Assembly (NCBI GenBank): GCA_964579725.1 | Contig: CAZOHG010000006.1 | Span: 1-64,000 of the forward strand | Length of the DNA: 64,000 bases | DNA from: CAZOHG01 sp964579725 | Lineage (GTDB): Bacteria; Zhuqueibacterota; JdFR-76; BMS3Abin05 | Direction: 5' to 3' | Shown here: positions 17,863-25,338 of the stretch, in pieces | Position numbering within the stretch: the first letter of the stretch is position 1 | How the letters are laid out: every line of letters begins with the position of its first letter | Notes under the pieces: model-generated | What the model saw: only the letters and a program-made list of their open reading frames with translations | Told to the model about the DNA's origin: nothing | Database searches by the model: none | Position numbers and translations under genes: made by a program

Positions 17863-18561
17863 ATGAATTTGAAGGAATTAATCGAAAAGCTGACGGCAAT
17901 CGAAAAAATGGGTTACGTCAAAGCTTTGCGCAGGGGAAATACAGGAATCGGTTACACGTTCGAAACATTAGTCGGTTTGGAAGAAACCAATATTCCGATT
18001 CCCGACATTGGGGGAAGAGTGGAGATCAAGACGACCCGCAAAGATAGTTCCTCTTTGGTTACGCTTTTCACATTCAATCGAGGAGTTTGGGTTCAAAAGC
18101 CAAAGGAGATCATTCAAAAATTTGGCTATCTGGACGAAAAGGGAAGGAAGGCTCTCAAATCAACCGTATTTTTCAATCGAACCAATTCTTTGGGCTTGCA
18201 TTTGGAAATTGATGAAGAGAAAAATGTATTAAGGCTTTTGGCGCCGAGGGGTGAACGATTGGCCGAATGGGATGTGTACGTAATCGTGGGAGTCTTTTCA
18301 TCAAAATTAAGCCGTTTGTTATTTGTCCTCGCCGACCGACGTACACACCAAGGACAAGAAGAATTTTATTTTAATGAAGCCTATCTTCTAACGGAACCAA
18401 ATCCAAGGAATTTTTTAAGCGCGTTTAAAAAATCGTTGGTTGGAATTGACATTCGAATGCACTTAAAAGAAAACGGCACGGTTAGGAATCGAGGAACCGG
18501 GTTTAGAATGCACGAAAGGGATTTCATAGAACTTTACGGCAAGAAACGTAAGCTTTTGTAA
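17863..18561 (+). CDS. MvaI/BcnI-family type II restriction endonuclease
   Basis: A 232-residue protein opening with a recognition/activation helix and the family stretch RRGNTGIGYTFETLVGLEE (residues ~23-41). The PD-(D/E)XK active site follows: Asp48 in IPDIGG, and Glu54 and Lys56 in VEIKTTR. Later features are NRTNSLGLHLEID and EFYFNEAYLL. MvaI and BcnI cut CCWGG and CCSGG as monomers; MutH-like nucleases share the fold. Position directly after a DNA methylase gene with a good ribosome site (AAAGGAA) supports a restriction role. The intact active site and frame suggest a functional enzyme. The specific site is unknown. Confidence 0.85.
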   Translation: MNLKELIEKLTAIEKMGYVKALRRGNTGIGYTFETLVGLEETNIPIPDIGGRVEIKTTRKDSSSLVTLFTFNRGVWVQKPKEIIQKFGYLDEKGRKALKSTVFFNRTNSLGLHLEIDEEKNVLRLLAPRGERLAEWDVYVIVGVFSSKLSRLLFVLADRRTHQGQEEFYFNEAYLLTEPNPRNFLSAFKKSLVGIDIRMHLKENGTVRNRGTGFRMHERDFIELYGKKRKLL

Positions 18562-18634
18562 TTTTAGGCTGTTCCTGTCTGTTTCCTTTTCCGCAAAGGG
18601 TTAGGGTAATTTTCGCACTGAGGAGAAAATTCTC

Positions 18635-20032
18635 ATGTTCGGCATCACACAATACGGCATTTATCTCCCGTCAAAACGTCTGAAATGGGAGGAAATCGAT
18701 CGGGCAGTGGGGAAACCAGGCCACGGCAGCGGAGAAAAAGCCGTTGCCAATTTCGACGAAGACGCCTTGACTCTTGCCGTAAACGCCCTGTACCAATCGC
18801 AGATTCCTGAACAAAAGGGGGTGAACGCTCTGTTTTGGGCCGGCACGACCAGTCCCTATTTGGAAAAATCTGCGGCGGCTTTGGCGGCAGAAACCCTGCC
18901 GTTTGGCCCGCCCGATTTTACGGCCGATTTTTCCGGCTCCCTCCGCGCCGCAAGCAATGCCCTGCTTCTAAGTCAAAGTTTCGTGGGCGGCGCGCCGAAA
19001 TCGGTGGCTTTGGCCGCTTCCGACCTCCGGCAGGCAGCCCCTTACTCCGATGAAGAGCGCTCTCTCGGCGACGGGGCCGTCGCGCTTCTTTTGGCCAACA
19101 CTGCCGCCCCGGTGGCCGCTTTGGTGGCTTCGGCTTCCACTTCTTTGGAGATTCTGGACACCTGGCGAAAATCGGGAGACCGCTTCCTCAAAATGACCGA
19201 ACCGCATTTTCGACTCCGTTTTGGATTCGGGGACACGGTTGCTCGCTTGTACGGCCAATTTCAAAAATCGACCGGAATCGCCCTCGAAAAAATCGACCAT
19301 TTTGCACTGAACGCGCCGAATGAAAAACTTCTCCTCAGCACTTTGAAACGCGTCGGACGAAAACCGGCGCCTCTTACCATTCGGCTGTATCGGGAAATCG
19401 GTTTTACCGGCACGTCTTTCGGCCTGCTCAATTTTCTGGCAGAATTGGAGTCGGCAGCTGTGGGCGAAACCATTCTCTGGATCGACTACGCGGACGGCGC
19501 CAATGCTCTGCTGTTTCGAAAAGAAACCGCCATTGTCGAACCCCAATTGGCCCGAGCCATCGACTCAAAAATCTACCTGAATTCTTACCACGATTATCTA
19601 CGGTTGCGAAACCTCCTCAAAACGGAAAATCCGCCTGTGGAGCCCTTTACTTCGGCGGTCATGAATTTTCGGGAAAAACGGCAGAATTATGCCCTTCTGG
19701 CCCAAAAATGTCAAAATTGCGGTGAGGTCGTTTACCCCCATGTCCGAATCTGTAAAAGATGCGGCAGCAAGGACCAATTTGAGCTGGTTCCCATTAGCCG
19801 CGAAGGAACCATTTTCACCTTTACAAAAGAATATTTGTACCCTTCACCTGAAGGACTTGCCATCACCGCCAGCGCAGACATGGATTCCGGCGTACGCCTC
19901 TTTTTGCAGGTTACGGACACAAACTACGAGCAGGTGGCTGTGGGACAGCGCGTCCGCCGAACCTTCCGACGGTTGCACAGTGCGGGCGGGTTCCACAATT
20001 ATTTTTGGAAATTTCGAGTCGTCCCTGGGTAA
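18635..20032 (+). CDS. HMG-CoA synthase/KAS III-like protein fused to a DUF35 zinc-ribbon/OB domain
   Basis: Residues 1 to ~340 have a thiolase-superfamily fold (ITQYGIYLPSKRL, FWAGTTSPY). Residues ~350-465 form a DUF35 module: a rubredoxin-like zinc ribbon Cys359-x2-Cys362 with Cys373-x2-Cys376, followed by an OB-fold (GTIFTFTKEYLYP). DUF35 proteins partner thiolases and aldolases acting on CoA thioesters. By eye the catalytic triad of KAS III/HMG synthase is missing: the Cys position reads ADFSGSL with Phe99, the His of HQAN reads NAPN, and the Asn of GNT reads GFT. The fold may therefore serve as a structural or acyl-binding partner. It is followed by a thiolase and a MaoC hydratase, which supports a CoA-thioester pathway. 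The ribosome site is GAGGAGA. Confidence 0.8.
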   Translation: MFGITQYGIYLPSKRLKWEEIDRAVGKPGHGSGEKAVANFDEDALTLAVNALYQSQIPEQKGVNALFWAGTTSPYLEKSAAALAAETLPFGPPDFTADFSGSLRAASNALLLSQSFVGGAPKSVALAASDLRQAAPYSDEERSLGDGAVALLLANTAAPVAALVASASTSLEILDTWRKSGDRFLKMTEPHFRLRFGFGDTVARLYGQFQKSTGIALEKIDHFALNAPNEKLLLSTLKRVGRKPAPLTIRLYREIGFTGTSFGLLNFLAELESAAVGETILWIDYADGANALLFRKETAIVEPQLARAIDSKIYLNSYHDYLRLRNLLKTENPPVEPFTSAVMNFREKRQNYALLAQKCQNCGEVVYPHVRICKRCGSKDQFELVPISREGTIFTFTKEYLYPSPEGLAITASADMDSGVRLFLQVTDTNYEQVAVGQRVRRTFRRLHSAGGFHNYFWKFRVVPG

Positions 20033-20050
20033 GAAATCGTAAAATTTACC

Positions 20051-20063
20051 GGACGTTACGTCC
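20051..20063. promoter_or_regulatory. Perfect 13-base palindrome between synthase-like and membrane-protein genes
   Basis: GGACGT-T-ACGTCC lies 18 bases after one stop and ends two bases before the AAAAGGAG ribosome site of the next gene. It could be an operator half-site pair or a hairpin limiting access to the ribosome site. No protein partner is identifiable. Confidence 0.35.
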
Positions 20064-20079
20064 GAAAAGGAGACACGAC

Positions 20080-20610
20080 ATGTACGCACATTTTCAACGG
20101 GGCGCGGTGCCGGGCCGGGAAGCGTACCCGTTTTTTTCAATCGCTCTTGAAAATTTGGTCGTGGTCGGGGGGTGGCTTTTGGCGACCTACCTGTTTTGGC
20201 CCGTTTGGCAACCGGCCGGAATTCCCGTTTTGGGGATCGGTTGGCTTCTACTGGTTTTGGTGATTCAAATTCTCCTTAAAAAGCACAACTGTTCGGGCTG
20301 CTACTACTACGGCAAATGGTGTCACCTCGGCTGGGGGAAAATCGCGGCTGTCTTGTTTGAACCGAACAGCGGAAATCCAAAAGTAGGCGAAAAATTGGCC
20401 TTGTTTTACGTTCTGTCACCCCCAACCATTTTGGTAACGAGCCTTTTGTTTCTGATTTTCGGGCATCCCACGCCCGCGTACTGGGGCGTGTGGGGGCTTT
20501 ATCTTCTTTCAATAGCCATTTCATTTCCTCTACGAAAAAGCGGCTGCCGCCAGTGTGCACTACGGAACGTCTGCCCCGGCAGTGCTGTAAAACAGGGCGC
20601 TGCCCAGTAA
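20080..20610 (+). CDS. Polytopic membrane protein with two cysteine clusters (176 aa)
   Basis: Start chosen at 20080 behind AAAAGGAG; an in-frame upstream start at 20005 would overlap the previous gene. The product has about four transmembrane helices (residues ~20-40, 45-63, 105-127 and 133-150). Loop 2 holds CSGCYYYGKWC (C-x2-C-x6-C) and the C-terminal tail holds CRQCALRNVC (C-x2-C-x5-C), so up to six cysteines could bind a metal or an Fe-S centre on the same side of the membrane. I do not recognise a family. It sits between the DUF35 synthase-like gene and the thiolase gene with short gaps, so a link with that CoA pathway or with electron transfer is possible but unproven. Confidence 0.72.
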   Translation: MYAHFQRGAVPGREAYPFFSIALENLVVVGGWLLATYLFWPVWQPAGIPVLGIGWLLLVLVIQILLKKHNCSGCYYYGKWCHLGWGKIAAVLFEPNSGNPKVGEKLALFYVLSPPTILVTSLLFLIFGHPTPAYWGVWGLYLLSIAISFPLRKSGCRQCALRNVCPGSAVKQGAAQ

Positions 20611-20644
20611 CGCGCTTTTGGGAATAATCGGAAGAGAGTTTGCC

Positions 20645-21829
20645 ATGAGTTTAAAAGACAAAGTCGCCATTATTGGTGTGGGTTGTACCAAATTCGGAGA
20701 GAATTTTGAGTCCGATTACCGCGACATGTTGGTGGATTCGTACACCGAAGCGCTGGAGGACGCAGGCATTGCACCGGAGGAAATCGACCAAGCCTGGCTC
20801 GCAACGGCCTTCCCCGACATGGCTCATTTCGAAGGAAACAGCGGCAGTTCGTTGGCAGAGCCGCTTAATCTCTTCGCCCGACCGATTACCCACGTGACCA
20901 ATTATTGCGCCACCGGCATGGACGCCATTCGAAATGCCGCAATGGCCATCGCTTCGGGGAACGCCCGCTTTGCCCTGGTCGCCGGGGTAGAAAAAATGCG
21001 CGATGTGCCGCCCCGCCAGAGTTTGATTTCCCAGATCATTAAGACCGGGCACCCGGTGGTAGGCAAAGGCGCTACCGCTCCGGGCATGTTTGCCATGCTG
21101 GAAACCCGGTACATGGCCGAGTACGGGGTGGACCGTACTCCGTTTGCCGAGGTTTCCGTGAAAAATCATTTCAACGGAAGTTTGAATCCCAAGGCGCATT
21201 TTGGTCACCCCGTCACATTGGAAGCTGTGCTCAACGCACCGATGGTTTCGTACCCGCTCAGTTTGTACGAATGCACCCCGGTCAGTGACGGGTCGGCGTC
21301 CGTCATTTTGACCACCCCCGAAATTGCCCGCACGTTGAAAAAGGACTACGTTTTGATCCGGGCCCTCAGCCTTTCCGTCGACTCAGGCTACACGCCGCAA
21401 TTTGACAAATACAACCAATTCTTGGGATTTGCCGCAACACAAAATGCGGCCAAAATGGCCTACGCCGAGGCCGGAATTCGAAACCCGCGCAGCGAGCTTG
21501 ATTTGGCCGAAGTACACGACTGCTTTACCATCACCGAGGTGGTCAATTACGAGGATTTGCAGTTCTGTCCCCGCGGCGAGGGATGGAAATTTGTTCACGA
21601 AGGGCACGCCTCTTTAGACGGGGACCTGCCCGTAAATCCCAGCGGAGGCCTTCAGTCCAGCGGCCATCCCATTGGGGCAAGCGGAATCCGAATGGTGTAC
21701 GAATTGGTAACGCACCTGCGCGGAAAAGCCGGAAAGCGCCAGGTTAAAAATGCCCGTTTGGGACTGGCACACAATTTGGGAGGGCCGGGCGCCGTGGCCA
21801 GTGTGGCAATTTTGGCCCGCCCCGATTAA
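20645..21829 (+). CDS. Thiolase family protein, SCP2/DUF35-associated type
   Basis: Start at 20645 preceded by GGAAGAGAG; the in-frame upstream start would lie in the intergenic gap without a ribosome site. The 394-residue product contains the nucleophile Cys88 in NYCATGMDAIRNA, the EVHDCF segment, and His341 in GGLQSSGHPIGASG. The usual second thiolase cysteine (CxG near the C-terminus) is replaced by HNLGGPGAVAS, as in sterol-carrier-protein-like and BbsB-type thiolases that operate with a DUF35 partner. It probably cleaves or forms a carbon-carbon bond on a CoA thioester. The DUF35 module encoded just upstream, though fused to another protein, may be its partner. Confidence 0.87.
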   Translation: MSLKDKVAIIGVGCTKFGENFESDYRDMLVDSYTEALEDAGIAPEEIDQAWLATAFPDMAHFEGNSGSSLAEPLNLFARPITHVTNYCATGMDAIRNAAMAIASGNARFALVAGVEKMRDVPPRQSLISQIIKTGHPVVGKGATAPGMFAMLETRYMAEYGVDRTPFAEVSVKNHFNGSLNPKAHFGHPVTLEAVLNAPMVSYPLSLYECTPVSDGSASVILTTPEIARTLKKDYVLIRALSLSVDSGYTPQFDKYNQFLGFAATQNAAKMAYAEAGIRNPRSELDLAEVHDCFTITEVVNYEDLQFCPRGEGWKFVHEGHASLDGDLPVNPSGGLQSSGHPIGASGIRMVYELVTHLRGKAGKRQVKNARLGLAHNLGGPGAVASVAILARPD

Positions 21830-21973
21830 CGGAAAAATTCAAGAATTCACGGCGTTTTTTTCTAACTGAACTCTCAGGCCAAAAAAGTTTGAGTTACAAA
21901 ACCTTTGAGGTGGCTTCGAGAAAACAGAGATTGGAAATGCGTGCGCCACAAGCCAAAGAGAAGGAGAATGGGA

Positions 21974-22432
21974 ATGCTGTTCAAAAAATCAGGCAAATTT
22001 TTTGAGGATTTTGAAGTAGGGGAAGTTTTTGAAACCACAGGTCGCACCGTGACGGAAGCTGACATTGTTCAATTTGCTTCGTTCTCAGGAGATTTTAACG
22101 CCATTCACATGAACGAAGAATTTGCCAAAAGAACGGTGTTTAAACAGAGGATTGCCCACGGAGCGGCGGTGTTTTCCATTCTCACCGGCTTGCTCTACCG
22201 CGAAGGTTTTATGGAAGGAACCGTCATCGCTTTTTTGGGTGTAAACGATTGGAAATTTTTGGCTCCCGTTTTGATTGGAGACACGATTTACGGACGAGCA
22301 GAAGTGACCAAAACTCGAAAAAGCTCCAAACAGAAGGCGGGGATTGTTACCTTTTCCGTTCAGGTACACAACCAGCGTGACGAGGTGGTTCAAAAGGGAA
22401 CCTTCGTCCTGCTTTTCGAAAGTAAGCAATAG
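21974..22432 (+). CDS. MaoC-like (R)-specific enoyl-CoA hydratase
   Basis: Start chosen at ATG 21974, seven bases after AAGGAG; ATG 21968 is two codons earlier. The 152-residue single hot-dog protein contains the hydratase-2 motif FSGDFNAIHMNEEFA with catalytic Asp and His, followed by AHGAAVFSILTGL. It hydrates trans-2-enoyl-CoA to (R)-3-hydroxyacyl-CoA or the reverse. Position after the thiolase suggests consecutive steps of acyl-CoA degradation or synthesis, and an acyl-CoA dehydrogenase lies further downstream at 28 kb. The 144 bp gap to the thiolase could hold a separate promoter. Confidence 0.92.
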   Translation: MLFKKSGKFFEDFEVGEVFETTGRTVTEADIVQFASFSGDFNAIHMNEEFAKRTVFKQRIAHGAAVFSILTGLLYREGFMEGTVIAFLGVNDWKFLAPVLIGDTIYGRAEVTKTRKSSKQKAGIVTFSVQVHNQRDEVVQKGTFVLLFESKQ

Positions 22433-22618
22433 CAGGCTCCTTAAGTCCCAATCTGGCCAAAAATCCACAGATTTTTTGCCAATCGTGTAAACAGCCGGAC
22501 ACCGGAAGCGAATTCCCCCGCCCGCGTTTCAAGAGGACGCTTGAGCAAAAACCCACTCATTCATGAAAAGAGTGAAAAAGAGGACCATTCAATTCACCAT
22601 TTAACGCAAGGATGGACA

Positions 22619-24220
22619 ATGGCACTACGTATTAATGGCATTCAAATTGACGATGCCACCATCGCTCAGGAAATCGAGCGGCTTCGCCCCCAATATGTGG
22701 ACTATTTTTCGGACCAAGAGCCCGAAGAAGAGGAAGAAACGCTTTTGAGCTGGGCTCAGGAGAATATAATCGAAGAGGTGCTGATTCAGGAAGAGGTACA
22801 AAAGCGGGGTATTCGCGTTTCAAAAAACGAGGTTTACCGAGCATTTCAGGATTTAGTTCGAAAGTTCGGCAGTCCAGAGGCGCTGTACCAGCATTTCGAG
22901 ACCACTCAAAAGGACAAACCGGCCATTCGCCTTTTTTTACAGAAAAGGCTGGCCATAAAAAAGCTTTTTGATTCGGTGTGTACCGATCCGACCCGCTCGA
23001 GAGGCGAGCAGGAGGAGGCCTTTATAGAGGAACTCAGGGCACACGCAAACATTCAGATAGATTCCCCCTACGAACGGCCGCGCAAAAAGCTGACGTCCGT
23101 TCTGGTGAAACCGGCCGGCCCCGATTGCAATCTTGCCTGCACCTATTGTTTTTACCTAAAAAAGGCTGCCCTTTTCACCGAGACAAAGGTTCACCGAATG
23201 TCCGCCCACGTCCTCGAAGAAACCGTGCGGCAGGCGGTCACACAAGCCGACAAGGAAATTTCGTTTGCCTGGCAGGGCGGCGAGCCCACTTTAATGGGGC
23301 TCCCTTTCTTCGAAACGGCGATCGAGTTACAGAAAAAATTCGCGGGCAGCACCAAAGTGGGCAACGGCTTGCAAACCAACGGCATTCTTCTCAATCCCGA
23401 TTGGGCGGCTTTCCTGAAAAACAACCATTTTTTGGTGGGGCTTTCTTTGGACGGCCCCAAGCACGTGCACGATCATTACCGCCTGTTTAAGGGCGGAAAA
23501 GGTAGTTGGGAACAGGTTACCGACCGCGCCAAAATGCTCCTCGATGCCGGAGTGGACGTAAACGTCCTGACTGTGGTTTCCGATTATTCCGCCCGTTTTC
23601 CGGAAGAAATCTACAATTTCCACAAATCTCTCGGACTGCGCCACATGCAATTTATTCCCGTGGTTGAGACCCACCCCCGTATTCCAACCGAAGCGGCACC
23701 CTTTTCGGTTTTGCCACAGGCCTACGGAGAATTTCTGAAGAAAATTTTCGATCTTTGGTGGCAGGATTTTCGACACGGCATGCCTACAACCTTTGTCCGC
23801 TATTTTGATTCGGTTTTCTTCAATTACGTGGGACTGGAGCCGCCGGATTGTGAACTAAAGCGAGCTTGCGGTGTGTACGTGGTGGTGGAACACAACGGGG
23901 ACATCTACGCCTGCGATTTTTTCGTGGAACCCCGTTGGAAATTGGGGAATGTTTTGCACGACCGGCTGACAGACCTGCTGAATTCCAGCCGACAATTTCA
24001 TTTCGGGCAGTTCAAAGCCATTCTGCCGAGCGAATGTTTGTCCTGCCCCTGGCGGCCCTACTGCTGGGGAGGCTGCCCCAAAGACCGGATTCGGGACCCG
24101 CGGGACAACGGGAGCAACCACTTCTGCCAGTCGTACAAGATGTTTTTTGAACACGCCCACGCCCGGCTACAAGTGTTGGCCCGAAAATGGCGTCTCGGCG
24201 CGATGGGGCAAAAATTTTGA
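22619..24220 (+). CDS. Radical SAM/SPASM sulfatase-maturase-like enzyme with N-terminal SurA-like domain
   Basis: Start at ATG 22619, six bases after AAGGA; an in-frame TTG at 22541 has poorer spacing. Residues 1-~150 read like a SurA_N chaperone domain (MALRINGIQIDD, then helices with EEVQKRGIRVSKNEVYRAF). The catalytic part starts near 160: Cys170-x3-Cys174-x2-Cys177 binds the radical SAM cluster, followed by WQGGEPTLMG, QTNGILL and GLSLDGP. A SPASM region carries the auxiliary-cluster cysteines (RACGVY, YACDFF, CLSCPWRPYCWGGCP). These are hallmarks of anaerobic sulfatase-maturating enzymes, which oxidise a Cys or Ser in sulfatases to formylglycine. No sulfatase gene is visible within 64 kb, so another peptide-modifying role is possible. 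The SurA-type fusion is unusual. Confidence 0.85.
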   Translation: MALRINGIQIDDATIAQEIERLRPQYVDYFSDQEPEEEEETLLSWAQENIIEEVLIQEEVQKRGIRVSKNEVYRAFQDLVRKFGSPEALYQHFETTQKDKPAIRLFLQKRLAIKKLFDSVCTDPTRSRGEQEEAFIEELRAHANIQIDSPYERPRKKLTSVLVKPAGPDCNLACTYCFYLKKAALFTETKVHRMSAHVLEETVRQAVTQADKEISFAWQGGEPTLMGLPFFETAIELQKKFAGSTKVGNGLQTNGILLNPDWAAFLKNNHFLVGLSLDGPKHVHDHYRLFKGGKGSWEQVTDRAKMLLDAGVDVNVLTVVSDYSARFPEEIYNFHKSLGLRHMQFIPVVETHPRIPTEAAPFSVLPQAYGEFLKKIFDLWWQDFRHGMPTTFVRYFDSVFFNYVGLEPPDCELKRACGVYVVVEHNGDIYACDFFVEPRWKLGNVLHDRLTDLLNSSRQFHFGQFKAILPSECLSCPWRPYCWGGCPKDRIRDPRDNGSNHFCQSYKMFFEHAHARLQVLARKWRLGAMGQKF

Positions 24221-24235
24221 GTCCTTTTCGGGGAT

Positions 24236-24262
24236 GCCCGGCTCTAAAACCGGCTTTTTTTT
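24236..24262 (+). terminator. Terminator after the radical SAM gene
   Basis: GCCCGG and CCGGC pair (one bulged C) around an eight-base loop and are followed directly by eight Ts, 15 bases after the stop. It separates the plus-strand cluster from the convergent minus-strand operon. Confidence 0.65.
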
Positions 24263-24359
24263 AAACAGAGATGAAAAGAATTTTCCTCGTTCCGAATCTT
24301 CCTACCGCCGAACAGCTCCAATATTTCCCTTTGCCAGAGAGCCTTCGTCTCTCACTTGG

Positions 24360-25292
24360 TCAAAAAGAATCGGTTCCCCAGTAGAGGGTTCGTTCGGGCG
24401 GGAAAAGCGACTCGACTTTGTCCGTGCCAAAAAATTCCGGATCCAAAATGGAAAACATGACGCTGGTGTCGGTTTTAACTTCTACCTTGCACGCATCGGA
24501 TTCCTTCCAAAGGGCTCCCAGAGGAGCCGTCAACTGCACTTTTTGCCGGTTGCTGCGAATGGCCAATTCCCGGGAAAGAGCCAGCAAATGTTCAGCCTCG
24601 TTGTCAAGTGCTCCGAATTCCATGACGTTGGCCGTTTTTTCCTCTACCTTCCCGCGCAAATAGGCTACCGGTCGGTTCTCTGCAAATCGCACCAAAAAAT
24701 GGTGCGTATTTTGTTTCTTCAGGCGGAATTGACTCCGCCACCGAACCTCGTCCCGTACCAAAGGGCCGTTCCAGCGAAGGGAAAATTCGGCGTGAATTTG
24801 CCGAACCGTTTGAAAATCTCGTTCAAAATCAAAGACACGCACAGACGGGTCCCCCTGGGGTCGGGCTCCAAAATCAGCCACAAAGGTCTGGCGAGGCAGA
24901 GTTTGAAATCCCACGCGTTCGTAAAAGGGGTTAATGTCGGTGAAAAGCATGGAAAGAGGCATGTGCTCCGCTTTCATGGTTTCAATGGCTTTCCGCAAAA
25001 CGCGTGTTGAAAATCCGCGTTTCAAAAACTCCGGGTGCGTGGAAACGTTGGCAATCCCCCCAAACGGGACTGTTTTTCCGTTCCAATAGAGTTGGCGGGG
25101 CGTCACAAGGACGCTGCTTACCAATTTCCCCTCTACCCGCAAAAGATGAATATTTCGATATTCCACCGCAGGGTCGTACAGAAAGGCATATTCAAAATAA
25201 TCCCGTGGGGTAGCGGGAAAAGCGCGATCCCACAAATCCAATGCGTCAATTAAATCTTTGTGCGATGTGGCCGGGCCAAGATAATCCTTCAT
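24360..25292 (-). CDS. GNAT N-acetyltransferase, Eis-like arrangement
   Basis: The 310-residue start at 25292 (MKDYLG) follows AGGAGG at 25305-25310 with a rather long spacer; longer in-frame versions would run into the kinase gene. The N-terminal GNAT fold has the acetyl-CoA loop in VSTHPEFLKRGFSTRVL (R/Q-x-x-G-x-A-type, here KRGFST) and the later strand LFTDINPFYERVGF. The C-terminal half probably continues with a second GNAT-like or SCP2-like domain as in Eis-type enzymes. The acceptor is unknown. It is the last gene of a coupled minus-strand operon with a sugar kinase and a ROK regulator, so an amino-sugar or cell-wall substrate is conceivable (inference). Confidence 0.85.
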   Translation of the reverse strand: MKDYLGPATSHKDLIDALDLWDRAFPATPRDYFEYAFLYDPAVEYRNIHLLRVEGKLVSSVLVTPRQLYWNGKTVPFGGIANVSTHPEFLKRGFSTRVLRKAIETMKAEHMPLSMLFTDINPFYERVGFQTLPRQTFVADFGARPQGDPSVRVFDFERDFQTVRQIHAEFSLRWNGPLVRDEVRWRSQFRLKKQNTHHFLVRFAENRPVAYLRGKVEEKTANVMEFGALDNEAEHLLALSRELAIRSNRQKVQLTAPLGALWKESDACKVEVKTDTSVMFSILDPEFFGTDKVESLFPPERTLYWGTDSF

Positions 25293-25338
25293 GATTTTTG
25301 CAAACCTCCTGATTTTTTCAACACCGTTCCCAAAAAAT

